From positions 682,001-746,000 of the forward strand of contig CAUEHT010000001.1 in assembly GCA_958510875.1 (NCBI GenBank): a stretch of 64,000 nucleotides of DNA, in the 5' to 3' direction. Source of the stretch: Endomychus coccineus (taxonomy: Eukaryota > Arthropoda > Insecta > Coleoptera > Endomychidae). The first letter of the stretch is position 1; each line of letters opens with the position of its first letter. The translations under genes and the position numbers were made by a program. Positions 33,341-46,300 of the stretch are shown here, one piece after another. The notes under the pieces were generated by a model. It was not told the DNA's origin and did not search any database. It saw only the letters and a list, made by a program, of their open reading frames with translations.

Positions 33341-34412
33341 ATGGTTTTTTCTACTGAAGAAAGAATAGAAATTGTTGCAACCTACTATCGAATATTGAAT
33401 ATGCTAAAGCTGCTGCAAGAATTTGTAACATCAATCATCAAGACCACAACGTGAGCCATCAATACGTTAAACAGTTAATGGATACATTTAGAACTTCAGG
33501 TTCTGTTCGCAACGGAAAACATGAAGTATTCCATCCTGTCAGAAATGAAGCAGCTGAAGTTGCAGTTTTAGGACATGTACAAATGGGTAATCGACAATCT
33601 ATAATACAAGTAGCTCGAGCATCTGGTGTATCAGCGACTAGTGTTTTTCGGATTTTGAGAGCCCAGAAATTCGATCCTTTCAAAATAAGGCTAGTTCACG
33701 AATTAAACGACGATGATCCTGATCATCTACTTCAGTTTTGTGAGGAATTCAGCGAGAACTTGACCTATAACTCAAACCTACTATACAATACATGTTTTCA
33801 GACGAGTGTACTTTCATGTTGACTGGTGAAATAAATAGACATAATTGTAGTTACTGGAGCGATGTGAATCCCCATTTGGTGTTGGAAAAACATTCACAAA
33901 CTCGACAAAAATTGAATGTATGGGCCGGAATTCTTGGTAATCATATTGTTGGACCATTCTTCATTGAAGGTAATCTCAATGGAGATACATACTTGAATTT
34001 ATTGCAAAAATGTGTAGATCCTATGATTACGCAAATTTCAGAAAATGATGACAATTTACTAGAAAACGAAATAACATTCCAGCAGGATGGTGCACCCCCA
34101 CATTTCGATGTTCGCTTGAGATAGTTTTTGGAAGAACGTTTTACAATGCGTCGGATCGGCAGAAGGGGTCCAGTGGAGTGGCCAGCTAGATCATCTGATC
34201 TCACACCGTTGGATTTCTATCTGTGGGGACAGCTGAAGTCGAAAGTTAAGGCTACTAAGCCTCCAAATCTAGCAGAGCTGCGACAGAAAATTGTTTTGGA
34301 ATGCCGATTGTTGACCCCGGACATCTTGTATGATGTAAGGAGAGGTTTCAAAAGTCGACTGTATTATTGTATGGAATTAGGTGGAGGCCATTTTGAGCAA
34401 TTTATCTATTAA
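33341..34412 (+). pseudogene. Mariner-type (Tc1/IS630) transposase
   Basis: The N-terminal helix-turn-helix starts MVFSTEERIEIVATYYRI (33341), shifts frame near 33400-33450, and continues with RNEAAEVAVLGHVQ and ASGVSATSVFRILR (33545-33660, second HTH). The catalytic domain has SDECTFMLTG (33795), YWSDVNPH, VWAGILGNHIVGPFF (33920-33965), QQDGAPPHF (about 34081-34107) and SSDLTPLDFYLWG (about 34192-34230). About 36 residues separate the second and third acidic positions. Damage: a frameshift near 33790 and a TAG at 34122-34124. Almost the full length is present (about 340 codons), so this is one of the better-preserved genes in the window, but it is not active as read. Confidence 0.85.
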
Positions 34413-34933
34413 TTGTGTTCCCATTGATATTGTTTGTTGTGGAATTCGTCAATAAAAGAAATGACAGCGAATTTTCAGTTTTTTCTTAAATAAAACGTTC
34501 AACATCGAATTTCTGGATAACGCATAAACCAATTTCAAAAAAAGATACATAGGTAATAGAGGGACAAGAGACCTTTCAAATGATGTATCACTCGACCCCC
34601 CATGCTATTGAAAAAATATGAGGGGTGACTGCTGACGGCAGTGGGGTGAAGTTTTGGGTGTGAATTTTATATCAAAATTGAACCCCGTAGAAACACAAAT
34701 TGACGTATTCTTTGAAATCTTTGATCACACGTCCTCTTCTGACTTACAGGGGGATCAAGTTTTCGTTGCAATCATCTCTTGCATCTGGGTTTCAGGCATT
34801 TCTTCTTGTTATAGTTGTTTAAGAGAATTTTGTGGTTACGTTGATCTTGATGGAGTATTATTAGATTTATCAATTATATCTTCTTGTTCTTCTCATTCTT
34901 CTCTAAATCCTGTACTGTATAAACGTCACTTTC

Positions 34934-35179
34934 TTGTCATTAAAATTTATGGTCACGGTTCATCTAACGTTCTTTGACTATTTTGGAAACATTTTTTACA
35001 TGAATTCTGATGAAATAATAGGATTTTCTGTTTCAGGTTATTATCCGACGAGAAAAACAGTACATATGTTTACAGTTATTGCCGAGCCATTCAGGAAGGA
35101 TTCGAAGACCAAAAACATTCTTCCGCGTCGACTTCCACCTTTTCAAGAACGCAAACATTTTCTTTATAAAATCTTGTGA
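34934..35179 (+). other. Possible terminal exon, unidentified
   Basis: A pyrimidine-rich stretch ending TTTCTGTTTCAG (35025-35036) could be a splice acceptor. The open frame after it reads GYYPTRKTVHMFTVIAEPFR and ends RRLPPFQERKHFLYKIL at 35179, followed by TATAATAAAATG (about 35233-35245), a weak polyadenylation context. The composition is protein-like, but I recognise no family. It may equally be another decayed element. Confidence 0.25.
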
Positions 35180-35613
35180 ATTAAAAAAGTTCAATGGTGG
35201 AAGCCATTACTTTGTGATAATTTATCATATTGATATAATAAAATGAAACACTTTACTAATGTATACATTAGTATCGTTTGAAGATGACACGCTAGTGTCG
35301 AAATTATGGTCACGATTTGTTTCTATAATATATGTGATAAAAAAACAAAAGTAAAAGTGTTTTATTTTATTAGGTCTTGTGAATTGTTTCATTGAAAATA
35401 AACTGCTTGATGTTTTTATTTTAAAGTGCGAACAGGATTAGAAGAACGTTCAGAAAGACATGTTTTAATTTGGTTACCCATTGCTACACTTCGAATTGCG
35501 TTATTTTGTTATTGATATTTTATGTCTCTTATTTACATTTCCTCACTACATCTGATATTCGATCCAAATTCCTGATCGCGAGTAAAAATATTTTGACGCT
35601 TGGCTACTTTGCC

Positions 35614-35638
35614 AATGTAACAAAAACTTTGTTACATT
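35614..35638. repeat. Conserved hairpin of the satellite (first instance)
   Basis: AATGTAACAAA and its exact reverse complement TTTGTTACATT are separated by AAC. The same 25 bases are present, unchanged, in every monomer I inspected, including this diverged edge unit, while the surrounding sequence varies. Possible roles are a protein-binding dyad or a cruciform-forming site. Confidence 0.9.
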
Positions 35639-38289
35639 ATAGCTTTGAACATAATTTTCTGTTTCGAATCTTTCACCACAATAATCCCTAGCCGTCATTG
35701 ATACATTTTAACAATGCTATATCAATTCAGTGAATTAGATTAGATATCTGCTTTTCGTATTTGAATTAAAGCCACTTCCGCCATTTATTTTGTGAGTCCT
35801 CTTGTGAAGTTGAATGAACAAATTTGGGTTTCTATAATTCTGAATATATGGTGTCTAGTTCATTCTATTTGGGATCTTTGCTTCAGCGATGTTGCACCAA
35901 ACTAAACTGACTTTAGAAATAACAAAGAACGATGTAACCATAGTCCAGGACTACGAAAGGATTAGAAGAATGTTCAGAAAGACTGATGTTTTAATTTGGT
36001 TATCCATTGCAACACTTGAATTGCGTTATTTTGTTATTGATATTTTATGTCTCTTATTTACATTTCCTCACTACATCTGATCTTCGATCCAAATCCCTGA
36101 TCGCGAGTAAAAAGAAAGAAAACTATTTTGACGCTTGACTACTTTGCCAATGTAACAAAAACTTTGTTACATTATAGCTTTGAACATAATTTTCGGTTTC
36201 AAATGTTTCACGTCAATAATTCCTAGTCGTGATTGATACATTTTAACAATGTTACATGAATTCAGCTAATTAGATTAGATATCTACTTTTCGTATTACAA
36301 TTAAAGCCACTTCCGCCATTTATTTTGTGAGTCCTCTTGTGAAGTTGAATGAACAAATGTGGGTTTCTATAATTCTGAATATATGGTGTCTAGTTCATTC
36401 TATTTGGGATCTTTGCTTCAGCGATGTTGCAGTAAACTAAACTGACTTTAGAAATAACAAAGAACGATGTAACCATAGTCCAGGACTACGAAAGGATTAG
36501 AAGAATGTTCAGAAAGACTGATGTTTTAATTTAGTTATCCATTGCAACACTTCGAATTGCGTTATTTTGTTATTGATATTTTATGTCTCTTATTTACATT
36601 TCCTCCCTACATCTGATCTTCGATCCAAATCCCTGATCGCGAGTAAATAGAAAGAAAACTGTTTTGACGCTTGACTACTTTGCCAATGTAACAAAAACTT
36701 TGTTACATTATAGCTTTGAACATAATTTTCGGGTTCGAATGTTTCACGTCAATAATTCCTAGTCGTGATTGATACATTTCAACAATGTTACATGAATTCA
36801 GCTAATTAGATTAGATATCTACTTTTCGTATTACAATTAAAGCCCCTTCCGCCATTTATTTTGTGAGCCCTCTTGTGAAGTTGTATGAACAAATTTGGGT
36901 TTCTATAATTCTGAATATATGGCGTCTAGTTTATTCTATTTGGGATCTTTGCTTCAGTGATGTTGCACCAAACTAAACTGACTTTAGAAATAACAAAGAA
37001 CGATGTAACCATAGTCCAGGACTACGAAAGGATTAGAAGAATGTTCAGAAAGACTGATGTTTTAATTTAGTTATCCATTGCAACACTTCGAATTGCGTTA
37101 TTTTGTTATTGATATTTTATGTCTCTTATTTACATTTCCTCCCTACATCTGATCTTCGATCCAAATCCCTGATCGCGAGTAAATAGAAAGAAAACTGTTT
37201 TGACGCTTGACTACTTTGCCAATGTAACAAAAACTTTGTTACATTATAGCTTTGAACATAATTTTCGGTTTCGAATGTTTCACGACAATAATTCCTAGTC
37301 GTGATTGATACATTTTAACAATGTTACATGAATTCAGCTAATTAGATTAGATATCTACTTTTCGTATTACAATTAAAGCCCCTTCCGCCATTTATTTTGT
37401 GAGCCCTCTTGTGAAGTTGAATGAACAAATTTGGGTTTCTATAATTCTGAATATATGGCGTCTAGTTTATTCTATTTGGGATCTTTGCTTCAGTGATGTT
37501 GCACCAAACTAAACTGACTTTAGAAATAACAAAGAACGATGTAACCATAGTCCAGGACTACGAAAGGATTAGAAGAATGTTCAGAAAGACTGATGTTTTA
37601 ATTTGGTTATCCATTGCAACACTTCGAATTGCGTTATTTTGTTATTGATATTTTATGTCTCTTATTTACATTTCCTCACTACATCTGATCTTCGATCCAA
37701 ATCCCTGATCGCGACTAAAAAGAAAGAAAACTATTTTGACGCTTGACTACTTTGCCAATGTAACAAAAACTTTGTTACATTATAGCTGTGAACATAATTT
37801 TCGGTTTCGGATGTTTCACGACAATAATTCCTAGTCGTGATTGATACATTTTAACAATGTTATATCAATTCAGCAAATTAGATTAGATGTCTGCTTTTCG
37901 TATTACAATTAAAGCCACTCCCGCCATCTATTTTGTGAGCCCTATTGTGAAGTTGAATGAACAAATTTGGGTTTCTATAATTCAGAATATATGGCGTCTA
38001 GTTCATTCTATTTGGGATCTTTGCTTCAGCGAGGTTGCACCAAACTAAACTGACTTTAGAAATAACAAAGAACGATGTAACCATAGTCCAGGACTACGAA
38101 AGGATTAGAAGAATGTTCAGAAAGACTGATGTTTTAATTTAGTTATCCATTGCAACACTTCGAATTGCGTTATTTTGTTATTGATATTTTATGTCTCTTA
38201 TTTACATTTCCTCCCTACATCTGATCTTCGATCCAAATCCCTGATCGCGAGTAAATAGAAAGAAAACTGTTTTGACGCTTGACTACTTT

Positions 38290-41200
38290 GCCAATGTAAC
38301 AAAAACTTTGTTACATTATAGCTTTGAACATAATTTTCGGTTTCGAATGTTTCACGACAATAATTCCTAGTCGTGATTGATACATTTTAACAATGTTACA
38401 TGAATTCAGCTAATTAGATTAGATATCTACTTTCCGTATTACAATTAAAGCCCCTTCCGCCATTTATTTTGTGAGCCTTCTTGTGAAGTTGAATGAACAA
38501 ATGTGGGTTTCTATAATTCTGAATATATGGTGTCTAGTTCATTCTATTTGGGATCTTTGCTTCAGCGATGTTGCACCAAACTAAACTGACTTTAGAAATA
38601 ACAAAGAACGATGTAACCATAGTCCAGGACTACGAAAGGATTAGAAGAATGTTCAGAAAGACTGATGTTTTAATTTGGTTACCCATTGCAACACTTCGAA
38701 CTGCGTTATTTTGTTATTGATATTTTATGTCTCTTATTTACATTTCCTCACTACATCTGATTTTCCCCTGATCGCGAGTAAAAAGAAAGAAAGTTATTTT
38801 GACGCTTGGCTACTTTGCCAATGTAACAAAAACTTTGTTACATTATAGCGTTGAACATAATTTTCTGTTTCGAATGTTTCACCACAATAATCCCTAGTCG
38901 TGATTGATACATTTTAACAATGTTACATGAATTCAGCTAATTAGATTAGAGATCTACTTTTCGTATTACAATTAAAGCCCCTTCCGCCATTTATTTTGTG
39001 AGCCCTCTTGTGAAGTTGAATGAACAAATGTGGGTTTCTATAATTCTGAATATATGGTGTCTAGTTCATTCTATTTGGGATCTTTGCTTCAGCGATGTTG
39101 CAGTAAACTAAACTGACTTTAGAAATAACAAAGAACGATGTAACCATAGTCCAGGACTACGAAAGGATTAGAAGAATGTTCAGAAAGACTGATGTTTTAA
39201 TTTGGTTACCCATTGCCACACTTCGAATTGCGCTATTTTGTTATTGATATTTTATGTCTCTTATTTACATTTCCTCACTACATCTGATCTTCGATCCAAA
39301 TCCCTGATCGCGACTAAAAAGAAAGAAAACTATTTTGACGCTTGACTACTTTGCCAATGTAACAAAAACTTTGTTACATTATAGCTTTGAACATAATTTT
39401 CGGTTTCGAATGTTTCACGACAATAATTCCTAGTCGTGATTGATACATTTTAACAATGTTACATGAATTCAGCTAATTAGATTAGATATCTACTTTTCGT
39501 ATTACAATTAAAGTCCCTTCCGCCATTTATTTTGTGAGCCTTCTTGTGAAGTTGAATGAACAAATTTGGCTTTCTATAATTCTGAATACATGGCGTCTTG
39601 TTCATTCTATTTGGGATCTTTGCTTCAGCGATGTTGCACCAAACTAAACTGACTTTATAAATAACAAAGAACGATGTAACCATAGTCCAGGACTACGAAA
39701 GGATTAGAAGAAAGATTGATGTTTTAATTTGGTTATCCATTGCAACACTTCGAATTGCGTTATTTTGTTATTGATATTTTATGTCTCTTATTTACATTTC
39801 CTCACTACATCTGATCTTCCCCTGATCGCGAGTAAAAAGAAAGAAAATTGTTTTGACGCTTGGCTACTTTGCCAATGTAACAAAAACTTTGTTACATTAT
39901 AGCGTTGAACATAATTTTCTGTTTCGAATGTTTCACCACAATAATCCCTAGTCGTGATTGATACATTTTAACAATGTTACATGAATTCAGCTAATTAGAT
40001 TAGATATCTACTTTTCGTATTACAATTAAAGCCCCTTCCGCCATTTATTTTGTGAGCCCTCTTGTGAAGTTGAATGAACAAATGTGGGTTTCTATAATTC
40101 TGAATATAAGGTGTCTAGTTCATTCTATTTGGGATCTTTGCTTCAGCGATGTTGCAGTAAACTAAACGGACTTTAGAAATAACAAAGAACGATGTAACCA
40201 TAGTCCAGGACTACGAAAGGATTAGAAGAATGTTCAGAAAGACTGATGTTTCAATTTGGTTACTCATTGCAACACTTCGAATTGCGTTATTTTGTTATTG
40301 CTATTTTATGTCTCTTATTTACATTTCCTCACTACTTCTGATTTTCCCCTGATCGCGAGTAAAAAGAAAGAAAATTATTTTGACGCTTGGCTACTTTGCC
40401 AATGTAACAAAAACTTTGTTACATTATAGCTTTGAACATAATTTTCGGTTTCGAATGTTTCACGACAATAATTCCTAGTCGTGATTGATACATTTTAACA
40501 ATGTTACATGAATTCAGCTAATTAGATTAGATATCTACTTTTCGTATTACAATTAAAGCCCCTTCCGCCATTTATTTTGTGAGCCTTCTTGTGAAGTTGA
40601 ATGAACAAATGTGGGTTTCTATAATTCTGAATATATGGTGTCTAGTTCATTCTATTTGGGATCTTTGCTTCAGCGATGTTGCACCAAACTAAACTGACTT
40701 TAGAAATAACAAAGAACGATGTAACCATAGTCCAGGACTACGAAAGGATTAGAAGAATGTTCAGAAAGACTGATGTTTTAATTTGGTTACCCATTGCAAC
40801 ACTTCGAACTGCGTTATTTTGTTATTGATATTTTATGTCTCTTATTTACATTTCCTCACTACATCTGATTTTCCCCTGATCGCGAGTAAAAAGAAAGAAA
40901 GTTATTTTGACGCTTGGCTACTTTGCCAATGTAACAAAAACTTTGTTACATTATAGCGTTGAACATAATTTTCTGTTTCGAATGTTTCACCACAATAATC
41001 CCTAGTCGTGATTGATACATTTTAACAATGTTACATGAATTCAGCTAATTAGATTAGAGATCTACTTTTCGTATTACAATTAAAGCCCCTTCCGCCATTT
41101 ATTTTGTGAGCCCTCTTGTGAAGTTGAATGAACAAATGTGGGTTTCTATAATTCTGAATATATGGTGTCTAGTTCATTCTATTTGGGATCTTTGCTTCAG

Positions 41201-42345
41201 CGATGTTGCAGTAAACTAAACTGACTTTAGAAATAACAAAGAACGATGTAACCATAGTCCAGGACTACGAAAGGATTAGAAGAATGTTCAGAAAGACTGA
41301 TGTTTTAATTTGGTTACCCATTGCCACACTTCGAATTGCGCTATTTTGTTATTGATATTTTATGTCTCTTATTTACATTTCCTCACTACATCTGATCTTC
41401 GATCCAAATCCCTGATCGCGACTAAAAAGAAAGAAAACTATTTTGACGCTTGACTACTTTGCCAATGTAACAAAAACTTTGTTACATTATAGCTTTGAAC
41501 ATAATTTTCGGTTTCGAATGTTTCACGACAATAATTCCTAGTCGTGATTGATACATTTTAACAATGTTACATGAATTCAGCTAATTAGATTAGATATCTA
41601 CTTTTCGTATTACAATTAAAGTCCCTTCCGCCATTTATTTTGTGAGCCTTCTTGTGAAGTTGAATGAACAAATTTGGCTTTCTATAATTCTGAATACATG
41701 GCGTCTTGTTCATTCTATTTGGGATCTTTGCTTCAGCGATGTTGCACCAAACTAAACTGACTTTATAAATAACAAAGAACGATGTAACCATAGTCCAGGA
41801 CTACGAAAGGATTAGAAGAAAGATTGATGTTTTAATTTGGTTATCCATTGCAACACTTCGAATTGCGTTATTTTGTTATTGATATTTTATGTCTCTTATT
41901 TACATTTCCTCACTACATCTGATCTTCCCCTGATCGCGAGTAAAAAGAAAGAAAATTGTTTTGACGCTTGGCTACTTTGCCAATGTAACAAAAACTTTGT
42001 TACATTATAGCGTTGAACATAATTTTCTGTTTCGAATGTTTCACCACAATAATCCCTAGTCGTGATTGATACATTTTAACAATGTTACATGAATTCAGCT
42101 AATTAGATTAGATATCTACTTTTCGTATTACAATTAAAGCCCCTTCCGCCATTTATTTTGTGAGCCCTCTTGTGAAGTTGAATGAACAAATGTGGGTTTC
42201 TATAATTCTGAATATAAGGTGTCTAGTTCATTCTATTTGGGATCTTTGCTTCAGCGATGTTGCAGTAAACTAAACTGACTTTAGAAATAACAAAGAACGA
42301 TGTAACCATAGTCCAGGACTACGAAAGGATTAGAAGAATGTTCAG
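38290..42345 (+). repeat. 2,108-bp higher-order repeat, two tandem copies
   Basis: A block of four monomers (lengths 527, 536, 518, 527) starting at 38567 recurs at offset 2108. Rare variants recur at the same offset, such as GAACTGCG (38697 and 40805) and GAATACATGGCGTCTTG (39586 and 41694). The second copy ends between 42256 and 42357, where variants change. Confidence 0.85.
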
Positions 42346-43344
42346 AAAGACTGATGTTTTAATTTAGTTATCCATTGCAACACTTCGAATTGCGTTATTT
42401 TGTTATTGATATTTTATGTCTCTTATTTACATTTCCTCCCTACATCTGATCTTCGATCCAAATCCCTGATCGCGAGAAAATAGAAAGAAAACTGTTTTGA
42501 CGCTTGACTACTTTGCCAATGTAACAAAAACTTTGTTACATTATAGCGTTGAACATAATTTTCTGTTTCGAATGTTTCACCACAATAATCCCTAGTCGTG
42601 ATTGATACATTTTAACAATGTTACATGAATTCAGCTAATTAGATTAGATATCTACTTTTCGTATTACAATTAAAGCCCCTTCCGCCATTTATTTTGTGAG
42701 CCCTCTTGTGAAGTTGAATGAACAAATGTGGGTTTCTATAATTCTGAATATATGGTGTCTAGTTCATTCTATTTGGGATCTTTGCTTCAGCGATGTTGCA
42801 GTAAACTAAACTGACTTTAGAAATAACAAAGAACGATGTAACCATAGTCCAGGACTACGAAAGGATTAGAAGAATGTTCAGAAAGACTGATGTTTTAATT
42901 TAGTTATCCATTGCAACACTTCGAATTGCGTTATTTTGTTATTGATATTTTATGTCTCTTATTTACATTTCCTCCCTACATCTGATCTTCGATCCAAATC
43001 CCTGATCGCGAGAAAATAGAAAGAAAACTGTTTTGACGCTTGACTACTTTGCCAATGTAACAAAAACTTTGTTACATTATAGCGTTGAACATAATTTTCT
43101 GTTTCGAATGTTTCACCACAATAATCCCTAGTCGTGATTGATACATTTTAACAATGTTACATGAATTCAGCTAATTAGATTAGATATCTACTTTTCGTAT
43201 TACAATTAAAGCCCCTTCCGCCATTTATTTTGTGAGCCCTCTTGTGAAGTTGAATGAACAAATGTGGGTTTCTATAATTCTGAATATATGGTGTCTAGTT
43301 CATTCTATTTGGGATCTTTGCTTCAGCGATGTTGCAGTAAACTA

Positions 43345-46300
43345 AACTGACTTTAGAAATAACAAAGAACGATGTAACCATAGTCCAGGACTACGAAAGG
43401 ATTAGAAGAATGTTCAGAAAGACTGATGTTTTAATTTAGTTATCCATTGCAACACTTCGAATTGCGTTATTTTGTTATTGATATTTTATGTCTCTTATTT
43501 ACATTTCCTCACTACATCTGATCTTCGATCCAAATCCCTGATCGCGACTAAAAAGAAAGAAAACTATTTTGACGCTTGACTACTTTGCCAATGTAACAAA
43601 AACTTTGTTACATTATAGCTGTGAACATAATTTTCGGTTTCGGATGTTTCAGGACAATAATTCCTAGTCGTGATTGATACATTTTAACAATGTTATATCA
43701 ATTCAGCAAATTAGATTAGATGTCTGCTTTTCGTATTACAATTAAAGCCACTCCCGCCATCTATTTTGTGAGCCCTATTGTGAAGTTGAATGAACAAATT
43801 TGTTTCTATAATTCTGAATATATGGCGTCTAGTTCATTCTATTTGGGATCTTTGCTTCAGCGATGTTGCACCAAACTAAACTGACTTTAGAAATAACAAA
43901 GAACGATGTAACCATAGTCCAGGACTACGAAAGGATTAGAAGAATGTTCAGAAAGACTGATGTTTTAATTTAGTTATCCATTGCAACACTTCGAATTGCG
44001 TTATTTTGTTATTGATATTTTATGTCTCTTATTTACATTTCCTCCCTACATCTGATCTTCGATCCAAATCCCTGATCGCGAGAAAATAGAAAGAAAACTG
44101 TTTTGACGCTTGACTACTTTGCCAATGTAACAAAAACTTTGTTACATTATAGCTTTGAACATAATTTTCGGTTTCGAATGTTTCACGACAATAATTCCTA
44201 GTCGTGATTGATACATTTTAACAATGTTACATGAATTCAGCTAATTAGATTAGATATCTACTTTTCGTATTACAATTAAAGTCCCTTCCGCCATTTATTT
44301 TGTGAGCCTTCTTGTGAAGTTGAATGAACAAATTTGGCTTTCTATAATTCTGAATACATGGCGTCTTGTTCATTCTATTTGGGATCTTTGCTTCAGCGAT
44401 GTTGCACCAAACTAAACTAACTTTATAAATAACAAAGAACGATGTAACCATAGTCCAGGACTACGAAAGGATTAGAAGAAAGATTGATGTTTTAATTTGG
44501 TTATCCATTGCAACACTTCGAATTGCGTTATTTTGTTATTGATATTTTATGTCTCTTATTTACATTTCCTCACTACATCTGATCTTCCCCTGATCGCGAG
44601 TAAAAAGAAAGAAAATTGTTTTGACGCTTGGCTACTTTGCCAATGTAACAAAAACTTTGTTACATTATAGCGTTGAACATAATTTTCTGTTTCGAATGTT
44701 TCACCACAATAATCCCTAGTCGTGATTGATACATTTTAACAATGTTACATGAATTCAGCTAATTAGATTAGATATCTACTTTTCGTATTACAATTAAAGC
44801 CCCTTCCGCCATTTATTTTGTGAGCCCTCTTGTGAAGTTGAATGAACAAATGTGGGTTTCTATAATTCTGAATATCAGGTGTCTAGTTCATTCTATTTGG
44901 GATCTTTGCTTCAGCGATGTTGCAGTAAACTAAACTGACTTTAGAAATAACAAAGAACGATGTAACCATAGTCCAGGACTACGAAAGGATTAGAAGAATG
45001 TTCAGAAAGACTGATGTTTTAATTTAGTTATCCATTGCAACACTTCGAATTGCGTTATTTTGTTATTGATATTTTATGTCTCTTATTTACATTTCCTCCC
45101 TACATCTGATCTTCGATCCAAATCCCTGATCGCGAGAAAATAGAAAGAAAACTGTTTTGACGCTTGACTACTTTGCCAATGTAACAAAAACTTTGTTACA
45201 TTATAGCGTTGAACATAATTTTCTGTTTCGAATGTTTCACCACAATAATCCCTAGTCGTGATTGATACATTTTAACAATGTTACATGAATTCAGCTAATT
45301 AGATTAGATATCTACTTTTCGTATTACAATTAAAGCCCCTTCCGCCATTTATTTTGTGAGCCCTCTTGTGAAGTTGAATGAACAAATGTGGGTTTCTATA
45401 ATTCTGAATATATGGTGTCTAGTTCATTCTATTTGGGATCTTTGCTTCAGCGATGTTGCAGTAAACTAAACTGACTTTAGAAATAACAAAGAACGATGTA
45501 ACCATAGTCCAGGACTACGAAAGGATTAGAAGAATGTTCAGAAAGACTGATGTTTTAATTTAGTTATCCATTGCAACACTTCGAATTGCGTTATTTTGTT
45601 ATTGATATTTTATGTCTCTTATTTACATTTCCTCACTACATCTGATCTTCGATCCAAATCCCTGATCGCGACTAAAAAGAAAGAAAACTATTTTGACGCT
45701 TGACTACTTTGCCAATGTAACAAAAACTTTGTTACATTATAGCTTTGAACATAATTTTCGGTTTCGGATGTTTCAGGACAATAATTCCTAGTCGTGATTG
45801 ATACATTTTAACAATGTTATATCAATTCAGCAAATTAGATTAGATGTCTGCTTTTCGTATTACAATTAAAGCCACTCCCGCCATCTATTTTGTGAGCCCT
45901 ATTGTGAAGTTGAATGAACAAATTTGGGTTTCTGTAATTCTGAATATATGGCGTCTAGTTCATTCTATTTGGGATCTTTGCTTCAGCGATGTTGCACCAA
46001 ACTAAACTGACTTTAGAAATAACAAAGAACGATGTAACCATAGTCCAGGACTACGAAAGGATTAGAAGAAAGACTGAAGTTTTAATTTGGTTATCCATTG
46101 CAACACTTCGAATTGCGTTATTTTGTTATTGATATTTTATGTCTCTTATTTACATTTCCTCACTACATCTGATCTTCGATCCAAATCCCTGATCGCGACT
46201 AAAAAGAAAGAAAACTATTTTGACGCTTGACTACTTTGCCAATGTAACAAAAACTTTGTTACATTATAGCTTTGAACATAATTTTCGGAACATCTGATCT

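Larger units (their letters stand above)
32571..34770. repeat. Second mariner-type element with long inverted 3' ends
   Basis: The segments 32571-33062 and 34264-34770 are inverted copies about 500 bp long, including coding sequence and about 360 bp of 3' flank (e.g. AAAACGTTCAACATCGAAT near 34494 against ATTCGATGTTGAACGTTTT near 32817). The left arm thus carries the C-terminus of the transposase in the reverse orientation to the main gene at 33341-34412. The architecture matches the unrelated-looking copy at 27478-28715. Confidence 0.82.
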
